Below, piece after piece: positions 9,751-21,300 of a stretch of DNA of 64,000 nt. The notes under the pieces were generated by a model. It had not been told where the DNA came from. It saw only the letters and a list, made by a program, of their open reading frames with translations, and made no database searches. The DNA lies in NCBI GenBank assembly GCA_965649825.1, contig OZ287694.1, positions 434,001 to 498,000 of the forward strand, in the 5' to 3' direction. The stretch comes from Penicillus capitatus (lineage: Eukaryota; Chlorophyta). The translations under genes were made by a program, and so were the position numbers. Each line of letters starts with the position of its first letter. The first letter of the stretch is position 1.

Positions 9751-12072
9751 TCACTCGGATGGCGGACCGACGGTTGAATGGAACATGTCTTCCATGTGCT
9801 TCATTCTCGTGTACATGGTGTGAAACACTTTTCTCTTGTCCACTCTCTTCTGCGTGTAGACGTCCAATACGTGCGAGGCGGAGGGGAAATCGCGAATCCA
9901 GGTATCCACACGACGCTCCTGCAGGTCATCCATCTACACACAGCCGCCAGTGCCTGTCACATCATAGATCAAAAGGATCGCGGATCTCACTCTAATGATC
10001 GCATGGATCAAGCCGTCATTGTCGGCGCGTTCCACATCGGGTCGGACTTTGCAACTGAGGACCAAAGTGCCTGGCATAGAGAGACTGAGACGGCAGACAA
10101 AGGTCCCCGCCGGTTCGTGCTGCAAGGCCTGAACCGTAGCCCTTCGATCCAGATGCAGTCCAGAGATCACACACGGATTCTCTGTGTTCCACACCGGAGC
10201 GATGCGCTTTAACATGCTCAAGACATCGCGGAACTGCCCCGTAAACTCCGTCCACTGACCCATGGAGATGCCAGCTGGACCGCCGCCGATAGGAAAGCCT
10301 GCCTGAGATTCGAGCGTCTGCAGATCGAGCTCCGTCAGACGACGCTTGAGTCCCGTCCCATCATACTCTTCCAGAATCCAGTCCCGCAATGCCTGTCTCG
10401 AATAGGGCAGCGTCACTTCGGGCTCCCCACCTTCGACCCTCGACTCCGAATCGTCCATTTCCGCCAGGGCGTCGCGCATCATGTCTAAGGAATCGTTATC
10501 GTGATGACGTTTGCTCGATGGCCTGTAGTGCACCGACGACTCGCTTTTGATGCCGTCCGTTGCCGTCTCGGATTCCATCGCACGCATCGGAATGCCCAGT
10601 TTGTCCGATGCCTTGATACGCTGCTCCGCTCGACAGATTCCGACGGTTGGGATGTGGTAGACACAGTAAAGCAGATCGCAGTCCAGAATGGTACAGGCAA
10701 AGCAGATGTAGACCTTGCTCATACGCGTCGGTTTGAGAAACTCGAGATTGGAGAATTCGAATTCGTGGGTCAGTGTCTGTTCCTGATTGCCGGCGTTGCT
10801 GTTGACGAGATCATCTACCGTCGGTTTCTGCTCCGGCGGCGACGTATACTCGCGACCGTAGTGCTCCGTCTTGATCCCCAGCGATGCCTGTCGGTCAAAG
10901 CCTTGCAGATGCGCCGCCGGTGGGAGATGTGACGGATCGGTGTTGTCGAGGATGTCGTGGATCATATGGGAGTAGTTCAGCCCGTCGGTAAATTCTCCGG
11001 TCATCTGGTTGGGATAGGGATAGACATTGCCGCCCTCTTCGCTGTAGAATTGCTGTTGCGCGTTGGTCGGTTGCATGAAGAGGTGCTCAGAGGTCATGCC
11101 CTGCACCAGCGTCCCTTCCTGCCCCGGGAGAAACGTCGGTCCCGGCAGGGACGTCGGCATCGGTGTCTGGATCACGGATGATGGGACAACGTGCGGAATC
11201 GATGAGAGATAGGGCGCGCCGCCACCGACCAGACTCGACGAGAGCACCGACTGGAGACACACCAAGCGTCAGACACAGCTTCCGTGCAGCTTCGGTATGG
11301 GCGATACCTGGTAGTGGTGACTCATGGGGTCGTGCTTCAGATAGAGACCCCCTGCTTCGATGCTCGATTCAAACTGCTGTGTGATGTAGGTGGTGCCCTT
11401 GAGCTCCGTAGGCGCCCGGCGCTCGACGGTATTGAGATTGGTGACGTGACTGCCAGTCGAGAGATGCACGAAGCCGTTATTGCGTCCGCCCTGTACATCG
11501 AAATCCGCCATCCCTTCTGGCCGCCACTCCGGCAGATTATCCTTCTCCTGCTGCGACAAGATATGCGCCCGGATGGTCAGGGGAAAATTCACACGGCCAC
11601 GGTAGCGCACATCGACGCGGATCTTGAAATCCGGCGTCAGTCTCCTGCGCGGCACACAACGACGACATCCATCAAGGATCCCTCCCGCAGCTGTCGGTCC
11701 TACCTGTCCTGTTTGACCGGCACAGCAAACTCCGCTGGCGCCGAGATGATGCGCATCTGGATGGCGTGAGGCAGAGCAGCACCGGGGGACATCGAAGGCA
11801 CCGACGAGAGATTCAGCATCGTCTCTTCACGGTTACGCAGTGGACTCGACGTCAGTTCCCAACCGTTTTGTGTGACCTGGCCTTCGTGTTGCCCCTGGTA
11901 ACGCACGTAGGTCGACTGCCAGCGTTGGACGTCTGACAGAGGGCATCGCGATGAGGGCGAGGCGAGAAGGCAGAGCGATGGGACCTTTCATAGCAGCGCG
12001 TCGTTGGACGAGGGTATGGATATCGTCGCTCCAGTAGGGCGGAGTATCCGGCTCAACGCGTGGCTCCGTCAT
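9751..12072 (-). CDS. STAT-like protein with C-terminal SH2 domain (698 aa)
   Basis: Five exons (12072-11985, 11932-11704, 11644-11308, 11250-9991, 9933-9751), GT-AG introns of 52, 59, 57 and 57 bp, frame closed. The C-terminal 150 residues read as a STAT-type SH2 domain. A linker Trp (QWTEFTGQFRDVLSML) is followed by W...ISGLHLDRRATVQAL. The phosphotyrosine strand GTFVCRLSLSMPGTL has the invariant Arg (10090-10092). After the last junction come the STAT-like segment VDTWIRDFPSASHVL and KVFHTMY. The N-terminal half (RLTPDFKIRVDVRYRG, GGRNNGFVHLSTGSHV) is beta-rich and may be the Ig-like DNA-binding region, but I cannot align it securely. In animals and Dictyostelium, STATs are tyrosine-phosphorylated, dimerise through SH2 and bind DNA. 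No certain C-terminal phosphotyrosine site is visible. It is tandem with dynein, 232 bp downstream of the dynein stop. Confidence 0.55.
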
Positions 12073-12304
12073 GGTTCAATACAGAAGGGGACGGAGACGC
12101 TCTTGTAGGAGACCGTGCAGAGAAGGACGTTGATTTCGCAGTGGACTTCGGCGACAGGATTCGGATTTTCGTGGCGTTGACGAAGAGGACGTGTCGAACG
12201 AGCAAACACACGCGGCAACACGAATAGCACGAGTGTACGACGCGTGGGAGACGGAGGAAGAGGAAGAAAGCAGGAGGAAACGTCACATCATGAGTCGGTC
12301 GCGG
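12073..12304. other. Intergenic gap dynein / STAT-like
   Basis: A 232-bp gap between two same-strand genes. On the sense strand, GATGTGAC occurs at the dynein stop itself (the TGA lies inside it) and TGATGTGACG again about 20 bp later, followed by a pyrimidine-rich stretch. No gene seen. Confidence 0.5.
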
Positions 12305-15300
12305 TCACATCGGCAGCGATAGCAACAGCGCTGTACCGCGTAGAATCCAGTGGTCTGGAGAGAGGGCGCCCGGTTTGAGATCGATATGTGTGAGAAAAGA
12401 GGGACGTTCGCGGGTGCCGGAGCGCAGGGCAGTGAGATAGACGGGACAGGAGTAGTGCCGTTTGGCGGCGGAGCGGCGGCGCTGTTCGACAGGGCGAAAC
12501 CAGAGGACCGGCATATCGACCGTCAGCTCCATGGGATGCGGTTCACAGAGCTCCTCCCGTTTGACGTCCCATCCAGCGCCTTCGAGAAAGAACCCTCGGA
12601 CGTAGACGCCTTCATCTGGCGGCGTCTCGACGTCTTGCGCGACGGAGACGTCGAAGACCAGGGAGTCGATGGGGAGGCCGTGGAAACGCGCGGCGGTTTG
12701 GAGAACGGCAGTGAGGAAGCCGTTGGGATAGGTAAAGGCAGAGAGCCAGTAGACCGTCGGCTCGACACCGCGACTCCATTGGGCAAACTGTTCCAGACGG
12801 AGAAGGAGATCGCGCGTCCACGACGCCAGCGGCTTGAGGGAAGGATAGGCACGACTCCATGCCGTCGGCACACGGCCGTCACGCAGGGCGGCGTAGATCT
12901 CATCGAGATCGGCACTCATCACGATCCAGCCCTTGATTCCGCGCAGCAGTTGCGTACAGGAATGCCGTACAGTCGAGAGCAGGACGTTATAACGCTCGGT
13001 CTCTTGCTGCAGCACGACGTTCAGCGCAGAGGCGTCATCGGGATGCCGCTCACGGATGCGATCCAGATCGAACGCCGCCGGGAGAAGTTGGAGTACGCTC
13101 TCGGCGGTCTCTTCCACCGATGGCCCCGCCGCCGCCGCCGCCGCGCCGTCACATCGTGCGGTAGGCTGAAGACGGACAAGAGTATCGACGAGGGACTGGC
13201 CTTCTTCGCGGAGATACGAGATCTCTGCATTGGGATGCTGACCGAAAGCTTCGGGCGCGTCCGTCAAGGGAAGGGACTGGATATACGACAGCGCGCCGTC
13301 CACGGAGGCATCCTCCGGGATGCAGTAGAGATCGAGATCGGCCAGCGGGTAACGTGAGCGATGGACGGCATCTTCGCAGTAGAATCGGTTGAGGTAGCTG
13401 TTGAGCACCCGGCGATCGAGCTCGTCCGTCACCCGGCCGCCGTAGTTCGCCTCGGCAATGAGATACCGCAGCGCATCCCACGGGATCTCGCGGTAGCTCT
13501 CGAGATAGGACCGCAGCAGATCGTCCGACACGCGGAAATCGGTGTCGTTAAAGTCGTAGGGGATGTTGAATCCCAGCGAGCGGAATTTTCGCCGTTCCAG
13601 CAAGGTGCTGTGAAAGTAGGCGAGGGAGAAGAGCAGTTTTGAGTAGTCGTGGTATTTGGTGCAGGAGGTGAGACGTTCCTCTTCGATGGTGTGCTGGTAG
13701 AGTCGGTGGAGATTGGCGTGGAGGCCCTTCGGCGGCTCGGTCGTCATTTTGATCCCGCGCTGGAGGATGGACATCGGAAAGAGGGGGGAGGGATTGGAGG
13801 AGAGCCAGAGACGGAAGTCCGGATGCGGATGCTTGGCGTCGAGATCCTGGAGAATCTTTTCCAGCGTCGGTAGCCAACGCGTCATGAGATGGCAGTTGGC
13901 GAGAAAGATCCAGTGGCCGTCGCGAATGCCCCGTTCGATAAGTCGCATCGCAATCGGCGCCTGGCCTTGGCCCAGTGCCACGACGAAGAGCCGGTCGTCC
14001 ATGTCCATCTCGACGGCGAGTTTGCGCAGTGGCTGCGTCGGGTCGACGCCCGGCGAGAGAACGAAGATCAGCGGCGAAAGCGGCGTGGAGTCGCGTAAGG
14101 TGTCTCGCAGATCGAGCACCGGTGCCTCGGTGTAGGGCGCGCCTAAGGATGCCCGGACGTAGCACGCGGCGCCGAAGACGACGCGATCAGGTCTAGAGGA
14201 AGACGCACGTCGCCGGTAGGTATTGCGGAGAGGGTGACCTGAGACAGCGCAGTAGGTTGAGTTTTGTGAGGGCGTTGCTGTCGTGTGGCGGCGCCGCCTT
14301 CTCCGGTTCTTTCAGGCGATACCATCGCTGCCATTTCTCCCCGTCGGTCGACAGGCTCTGCACGATCGATGTGTCGTCGAGGAGCGTCTGCAGCGCTGCG
14401 AGGGATTCCGCCGCCGCTTTCGGCAGCCACTGTGGGAAGGACGCATTGAGATCGGACGCACGGTGCAGTGTCGACGGTCCTCTGAGAAAGAACCCGAACT
14501 CCGCCTCTGCCAGCTTCCCTTCGGCGCGTTCAATGCTGAAGGCCATCTGCAACGACAGCAGAAGCTTATGGCGCTCAAACAACCCTCTCGCGGTATATCT
14601 GCCCACATCACACTTATTCCTGAGCCCGGCGAAAGAGTGAGATGCCGTGCTTGTAGACAGAATAGGTGTGGTAGGCATTGAGGGCGTCCATACGTTCTTG
14701 GACGTTGTCTTTCTTGGGGCTGTTCTCCAGCGACAGACGAAAGAGCGCTTCGTAGGCCTCGAGCGAAAACTGGTACATAGGGTCGACCGCCGCCAGATCG
14801 TTGAGGACGAAGAAGAGCACGGCACCGCGCAGCGCACAAGGCTCGTACGCACGCGCCGCCGCATCGATCTCTCTCGCCGTCGTTTCCGCCACCTTAAAAC
14901 CACACGCGCCGCCATTTCGCTGGATCCTATTGATGTGACGTCCAGTCCACCTGCAGCGAGGCGTTGATTTCTTCGTAGGTGACTTTGGAACGGTCCAGAG
15001 CGTCGATGAGATCGACGTTGTCGAGGAGCGATCCGGACGCGGACGAGAGCAGCTCGAGGATCTGATCTTCCAATGCCAGTTGCGATCGCTTCCCTTCGGC
15101 GACTTTTACCTACAGCACGCGCCTTAGACCATCGCCATCTTTGTGGCGGCGGCGGTGGCGGCGGCGGTTCCCACCACAAGGGCGTTCTTTTGCGTGTAGA
15201 GATCGGATCGCTCGTATTGCACGACGGTATCCAGCAGCTGCGCCTGAAGTCCTTGCTGCTTCACGGCAAAGTTCACGATCATGACTTTGGTGCTGATCTC

Positions 15301-18300
15301 TGGGGTATAGTGCGGCGATGATAATTTCGTCGTCATAAAAAACTGAAAATCTGGATGGACGTCCACTTCCTTATCGCCCAGTTTCAGACACAGGCGATTT
15401 CCCTAAACCCAACGTCCTGACCCGAGCCAAGCATCAGCCGCCACCTTTTTGCGAAAGGCCCGAGCGAGAAGCGGTTCCAGTACGGGATCGATGCTCTCCT
15501 TGACGTCTTCCAACAGAACGGGCGTGCCGAACTGAATGGCGTTCTCCAAGGAGCGCAACATATCGGCGGCGTTAGGATTGACGACGACGAGACCGTCGGC
15601 GCTCTTCTTGTTCTTGATCCATTTGTTCGCCTGGCCCTGCGGATCGATCATAAGCGGCCATCGACGTCCTCTACCATCGCCGCGTGAAAAATCCACTCGA
15701 GCGACGCGATGGTCGTCACCTTGTTACCATCACACCGTTCTCGGTGCTAAAGGCATCGGCCGGTAGGCCCTGAATATTCCAGTCGCGTACATCCGCGGGA
15801 TTCGCCATAAAGGTCTCGAAATTGAAGGCGGCTGAGGCGCGCACCTGACGCTTCTGTATCTCCGGGATCCAGATCTGTACACCGCGCCGTCAGGAGAGGG
15901 GAGAAGGGGAGGGTCGTTGACTTGGTGCACGAGCTGCGTTCGGTACTCGGAAGGAAACGGACCGCAGTAAGACATAAAGGCAATGGCCAGGGCGACGTCG
16001 CCAGGGAGGCAATGTATCTGATGCTCCAGAGACGCGATCGACCCCTCCCATCGTTGCCGCTCTTCCGCCAGACCTGTCACGAGTTTGTGCGCCCGTTCAA
16101 GTTTTTCTTCGAGATCGGTGAGCTCGGTCTCCAACGCCTTCTTGTTGCTCGTCGATTCTTCGTAGCGCTCTCTGAGGCTCTGCACGTATACGGTGATCAA
16201 AGTGGCGGCGGATGATGTGACGTGAGGTGCGGACCTGCACTTTCGCCAGTACTTCTGCCAGCTGCTCCTGAGCGCCGGCCAAATCTGCTCGCTTCTTCGC
16301 CAGGTCCTTTTGCGCAGCTCTGAGTTTCTCTCTCTTAGGAGCGACCTCCTTCGCCACGTTCCCGTACACCTCCATCGCCCGCACCCACAGACATAGTCCT
16401 GTGCAACGCCCTTAGGCATCCGCCGCCGCCGCCTGGCAAAGACGCCATACCTCTTGCGGCGGAGGAGACGTTTCCAATGACCTCCGGCGTGAAATCCGCC
16501 TGCGTCGTAAATCGGCGAATCTTTTTCAGCCGACCGTCGTCGAGTTTGTCCTGCGCCGCCACATCCGTCCGCTGCTGTACGCGACGGCCAATGGGAGACC
16601 TTATCGAATCGAACGAGTTTCTCCATGAAGCTCGCATCGCCCAATGCTTTCTTCGACTCTTCCCACGTCGCCGGTCGGTTCAGCACCGTCATGACCCCGC
16701 CCAGGGTCAGTTCGACCAGAGCTGGCGGCTTGGCGTATGCCTTGAGCTCGGACATGTCTTTCTTTGTCAGCACATTCAGCGCCTCCTCCGCCGCCTGCAA
16801 CGCCGGCAGCGCTTTGTCCAGTTCCGACTGCACCGCCGTCGCAATGTCATTCGCCTCGGCTGCCTCGCGTCCAATCTTCTCCGTCTTCGCATTTACCTGT
16901 AAGCGCCGCGGTCAGCCCATCCCGTCGGCGGCGGCGGCGGCGGCTGCGGTTACCTGTTTCTCTTGTTCGTCGGCAATGCGCTTGTCTTTGACGATATGAA
17001 CGAGCAGCTCCTCACATTCGACCTTCGCTGTCGCCACGTGCGTCTTCTTCTCTTCGCACACGATTCGCATTTCCGTCACCTGCAACGCACCACGCGTCTC
17101 TGCATCCAGCTCGGCGTGCAGGTGCGTCTGACTTGCGTGGAGGTCTCGTCGAGTTTCTCCAAACCGCCCGTCAGTTTTTCCAACGTGCTTCTTAGCACAT
17201 CGCGCTTCTCTTTCATCAGTCCTTTGTATCCGCGCACCGTCTCGAGATAGTTCGTCGGTGTGACGTCGTTCTGTCGGCCGATATCTCTCAACATACGCCG
17301 CGACATCTCGCACACCGACTGATGCACGCGCACAAAGACCTGCGCCGACAGGACGGGCAGACATCACACGCCAGTAAGAGCGTGCGTACGTTCGCTTACT
17401 TGGCAGATGGCATGAAGCTCTTCGGCATCGACCAGGTGCTCGGATTCGAACTGCTTCAGTGCGACTTCGTACAGCGCGTCATCGGGCCATTCGGTAAACC
17501 AGTCGATCGTCGTGCCGTTGACGAGACCTGCGAGATGGGTCACGTCTTGCGTGAGAAATCGGGACGTGCGTGCCTGGAAATGTGCGACATCGTTGACGGA
17601 AGGCCTCGCCGACGGGGCTCATGCACAGGACCACGTGTGTATTCGCCCGGACGCGTTCCATAAAGAAATGCTCCAGTGTCTCTGGCGAGCGATCCGCCTG
17701 AACCTGTCCGTCACATCAGACGTCACACCGATCACACTTTGCCGTGGCGGCGTTGCCTGTTTGGCGGCCGGTCGGATGTCTTCCAGCAGCGCCGCGAGCT
17801 CGTCTTTCTCGAACAGCCGCGGCACTTCGCCAGATGTCAGCATACCGTTGATGCATTCCAGAAAGCTCTCGTTCAGTATCTGCGTGTCGTCAAAGAGAAA
17901 CACCGTTGGGCGATTCAGCACGCCGGTGCGTCGATAGAGCTCTTTGAGATCCTCTCGGAATTCGACCTGTGCGCCGCCACACGGACGTCATGGCGGCGCG
18001 ATGTGACGTGGCGGCGCACCTCCCTGTAGTTCTTCGTGATCTCCACCACGAACACCTGCTGTCCAGCCAGGTAGGCAGCGAGTCGGGCAAGGCTCTTGCG
18101 TCCACTACCGCCGATTCCGACCAGCAGCGGATGACCTGTCGGTTGAGTGATGATCCGATGGATGCGGCAGAGGTGATGCAAGGCGTCTTTGAATAGCACC
18201 AGATCCATCGGGACATTGCCCGACTCGAGACCGTAATCCTCCAACGCACGTTCGGCCCGTTCTTTCAGCCGAGCGACATCATCAATCGCTTCGTAAGGCG

Positions 18301-21300
18301 GATCCTCGACGTCTCGTACGAAGCTCGTGAACGGCGGTACCTCGCCGTTGTGGAAGAGCTCCTCCCACGTCACACCGAAGGCGCTTGTCAGCCGTTCGGC
18401 GGTTGTCCTTTGGAGCCACTGACGATCGTCGCGATCCCACATTCGATCGCCAAAGATCCGCTGGATCTCATGGACCCATAACCGTAGCATCGACTCCCGC
18501 GAATCGACCTCGTCGTGCCGAACCTGCAAGAGGCTCTGGACCATCTTCGTCAGATCTCGTGTGTTAAAGAGATAGTGACTCTTGGACGGCGTCGGCAGCA
18601 ACTCCCGTGATATGGCCCTAACGCAACGGCAGCATGAGTGGCGAGTGGCGGCGGGGGAGATGACCTGTAGAGATGGACGGTTGCTTCGACGATCTTGTCC
18701 GCGTTGCTTCGGATGTCGTGATCGAACTGGACGAGTCCATGGCCGAGCAGCGTCGAGTAGATTCGCTGCAGCTGCTCGTCGCTCGGTTGGGTGATATTGA
18801 GCAGAGAGAAGCAGCACTGGATGCGTGGACTGAAAGGATGTCGACCACCTCCTGGCGGCGCCATGGCGGCGACGACGCGCACGTCTCGGATCCACGCCGC
18901 CTCGCAGCGCCGCCGGTCGTACCAGAACCCATAGTCATTCCACATCTTGAGCAGCTCCAGTGGCGGGATGAAACCAAAGGGCGACGTCTGCGGCATGTTG
19001 AGGTCGTCCAGAAAGGCCACGAGGGTCTTGCCGCCTGGAGGTCCGTAAACACCCTTCGTGCGTTTCTCCAGTCGATTCTCGATCGCGTCCTGTAAGGCAT
19101 TGGACGATGTCTGGGCAGAGAAGTTGAGTCGGAGCGTGGTGCGGTCTTCAGGAAGGGCATCGAGGACGTGTGTGAGCGATAAGGTTTTGCCATGGCCGAC
19201 GCCTCCGACGACGAGGACGTTGTGGTGGCGGTGGACGAGGGCGGAGATGAGAAAGGTGTGGCGGACGGTGTCGACGGTGGGTACAAGGATTTTGGAGATG
19301 GGAAGAGGTGGTGGACGGTAGCTTCGACTCAGCTTCGTCTCCCAGTGCACCCACGAAAGCGTCGCCAGATCGACGGCGTAGTCGAAGACGATGCCGACCA
19401 CTGGGATCTGCGGATCGAGATCGCGGATGAAACCATCGAACCTGCAGAAAGGCGATGGAGGAAAGTCGATGGGATGATCATCTCACTCTTTTCGACCAGC
19501 TTCGTCTAAGCTTCCGCCGATGCCCCAAATGAGTGAGAAGAGAAACCACATCTCCATGCGTCGTTTGAGGCTCTCTTTGCCGCGAGACGTCACATCATCC
19601 GGTTGACAGAAACTGTCAAAGTACTGCGTGAATGTCCGGACGCTGCTCAAGGGATCGCACGAGATAATCTCCTATAGCAACACCCATCCACGTCTTATAT
19701 ATACCCTTTGCCGTGCCGCTCCACACCTGGCAGCGCTTCTTATACATAAGCGCGACGTCCATGTGTGCATCGAGGAGAGAACGTAAAATGTCGTGGGCTT
19801 CCGGCACGTCACGTCTTTTCTCGACCCACGATGCGACAAACGGTCGCCATCCCATGTCTTCCACGTTCAGATAGATCATTCCCGCTCTGCTAACCGTCGC
19901 TGGCGACGCCTGCGACAGATCCTCGACCTCGAAGAGAAGGGACACTTGAGGCGGCATCGAGATACGCTCGCCACTAAGCAGCGTCAGGAGTTTGTTATCA
20001 TCGAGCAGCGTGTTCATCGATTCGATCCATAAGGTATCGACGGGACCATCGAAAAGGATCCACTTCTGATCGAGCGATTCGTCCTTGCAGACACGTCGCA
20101 TCGTCTTCGCCAGCACGCCGTCACGCCATTCGTTGGTATTCGGATCGAAGCTGCCGTAGAGCTCTTCGCTGGAAAGCGCCAAAGGATTGATCACGTCGAC
20201 GTGCACCTTCGCATAGAGCTCATGCTGCGGGTGTTCTGTATGGAGGGCCGTCAGGGATTGCTGCAGCATCCGCCAGGCAGTCGATTTGCCGGAGCCCGTT
20301 TTGCCGACGATCATATTACCATGTCGCGCCACTTTGCAATCGAAAATCTCGATCACTTTCGATACGAAACGATCGACGACCTGCGGCACGTCCTCGCCAT
20401 CACGTCCAATCGACGGTTGGCTACCTGCAGCCCGTTCTGCACGAGTGTCTGGCGAATGGCGGTGTGCAAGGCGCTGTCTTCTTGTGGCGGAAGATCGACT
20501 CCAGGGAAGAGATCGGAAAGGAGTGACATGAAAAGTGTGAGATCTTTGTAGACGAGCTTCGGCCGAATGAGCTCCAACATCGTCCGATACATCACGACCT
20601 CCTCCTTCACCTCCTCCCCGCAGCGTCGCCTCAGCGATCCCGCCGCTCGGGCGATGGGAATGACGAACGATCGCAGACCGTAATCGTAGTGATCCTGTTT
20701 CGACAGTTGCTGCTGCGAAAGCTCCATGATCGCAATCATCTTTTTCGCCAAGATCTTCGCCGAAGAGAAGCCCTCGGCGAACATCATGATCTCGGCGATG
20801 AGCGTAAAATCGGGGACCATCATCGAGATCGGTCGTAAAATGGCTTTTAGATTATCGGGCAGCTCCGATCGCCCGGCGTAGCCAGGATTCATCGTCACGA
20901 AAACGGCACAGGAAGGAATCAGCCGAATCTCGTGCCCGAAGAAATCGAAACGCGAAGCCTGTTGCTTGATCGCCTGTCGCGCCGCCGTCAGGACGGAAAG
21001 ATTTTTCATAGGGTGTTGTCTTGCCTGCATGAGTGTCGAGATCTGTGTGGCCACGACGGAGAGCACCTCCACTTCGATGCGGTTGAATTCGTCGAGGCAT
21101 GCCCAGGCACCCGTCTGCGCGAGACCGCTGAACATCTTCTCCGTCATTTTGTAGTCGACGCCGTCGCTGCAGTTGAAGACGAGGACATAACGCGCCAGCG
21201 CTTTGCCGAAATCCTTAACCGTCTCTGTCTTGCCCGTGCCGGCTGGGCCGAGTGGGTTGCCGCCACGTCGGGTGAACATCGCTGCCCCAAGGGTCATGTA

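Noticed and set aside
13120-13165. In-frame intron suspected at GATGTGACGG next to a GGCGGC run in the last dynein exon.
   Set aside because: No GT or GC donor and AG acceptor pair with a family-consistent join is needed; the frame is continuous and the region is a variable loop.
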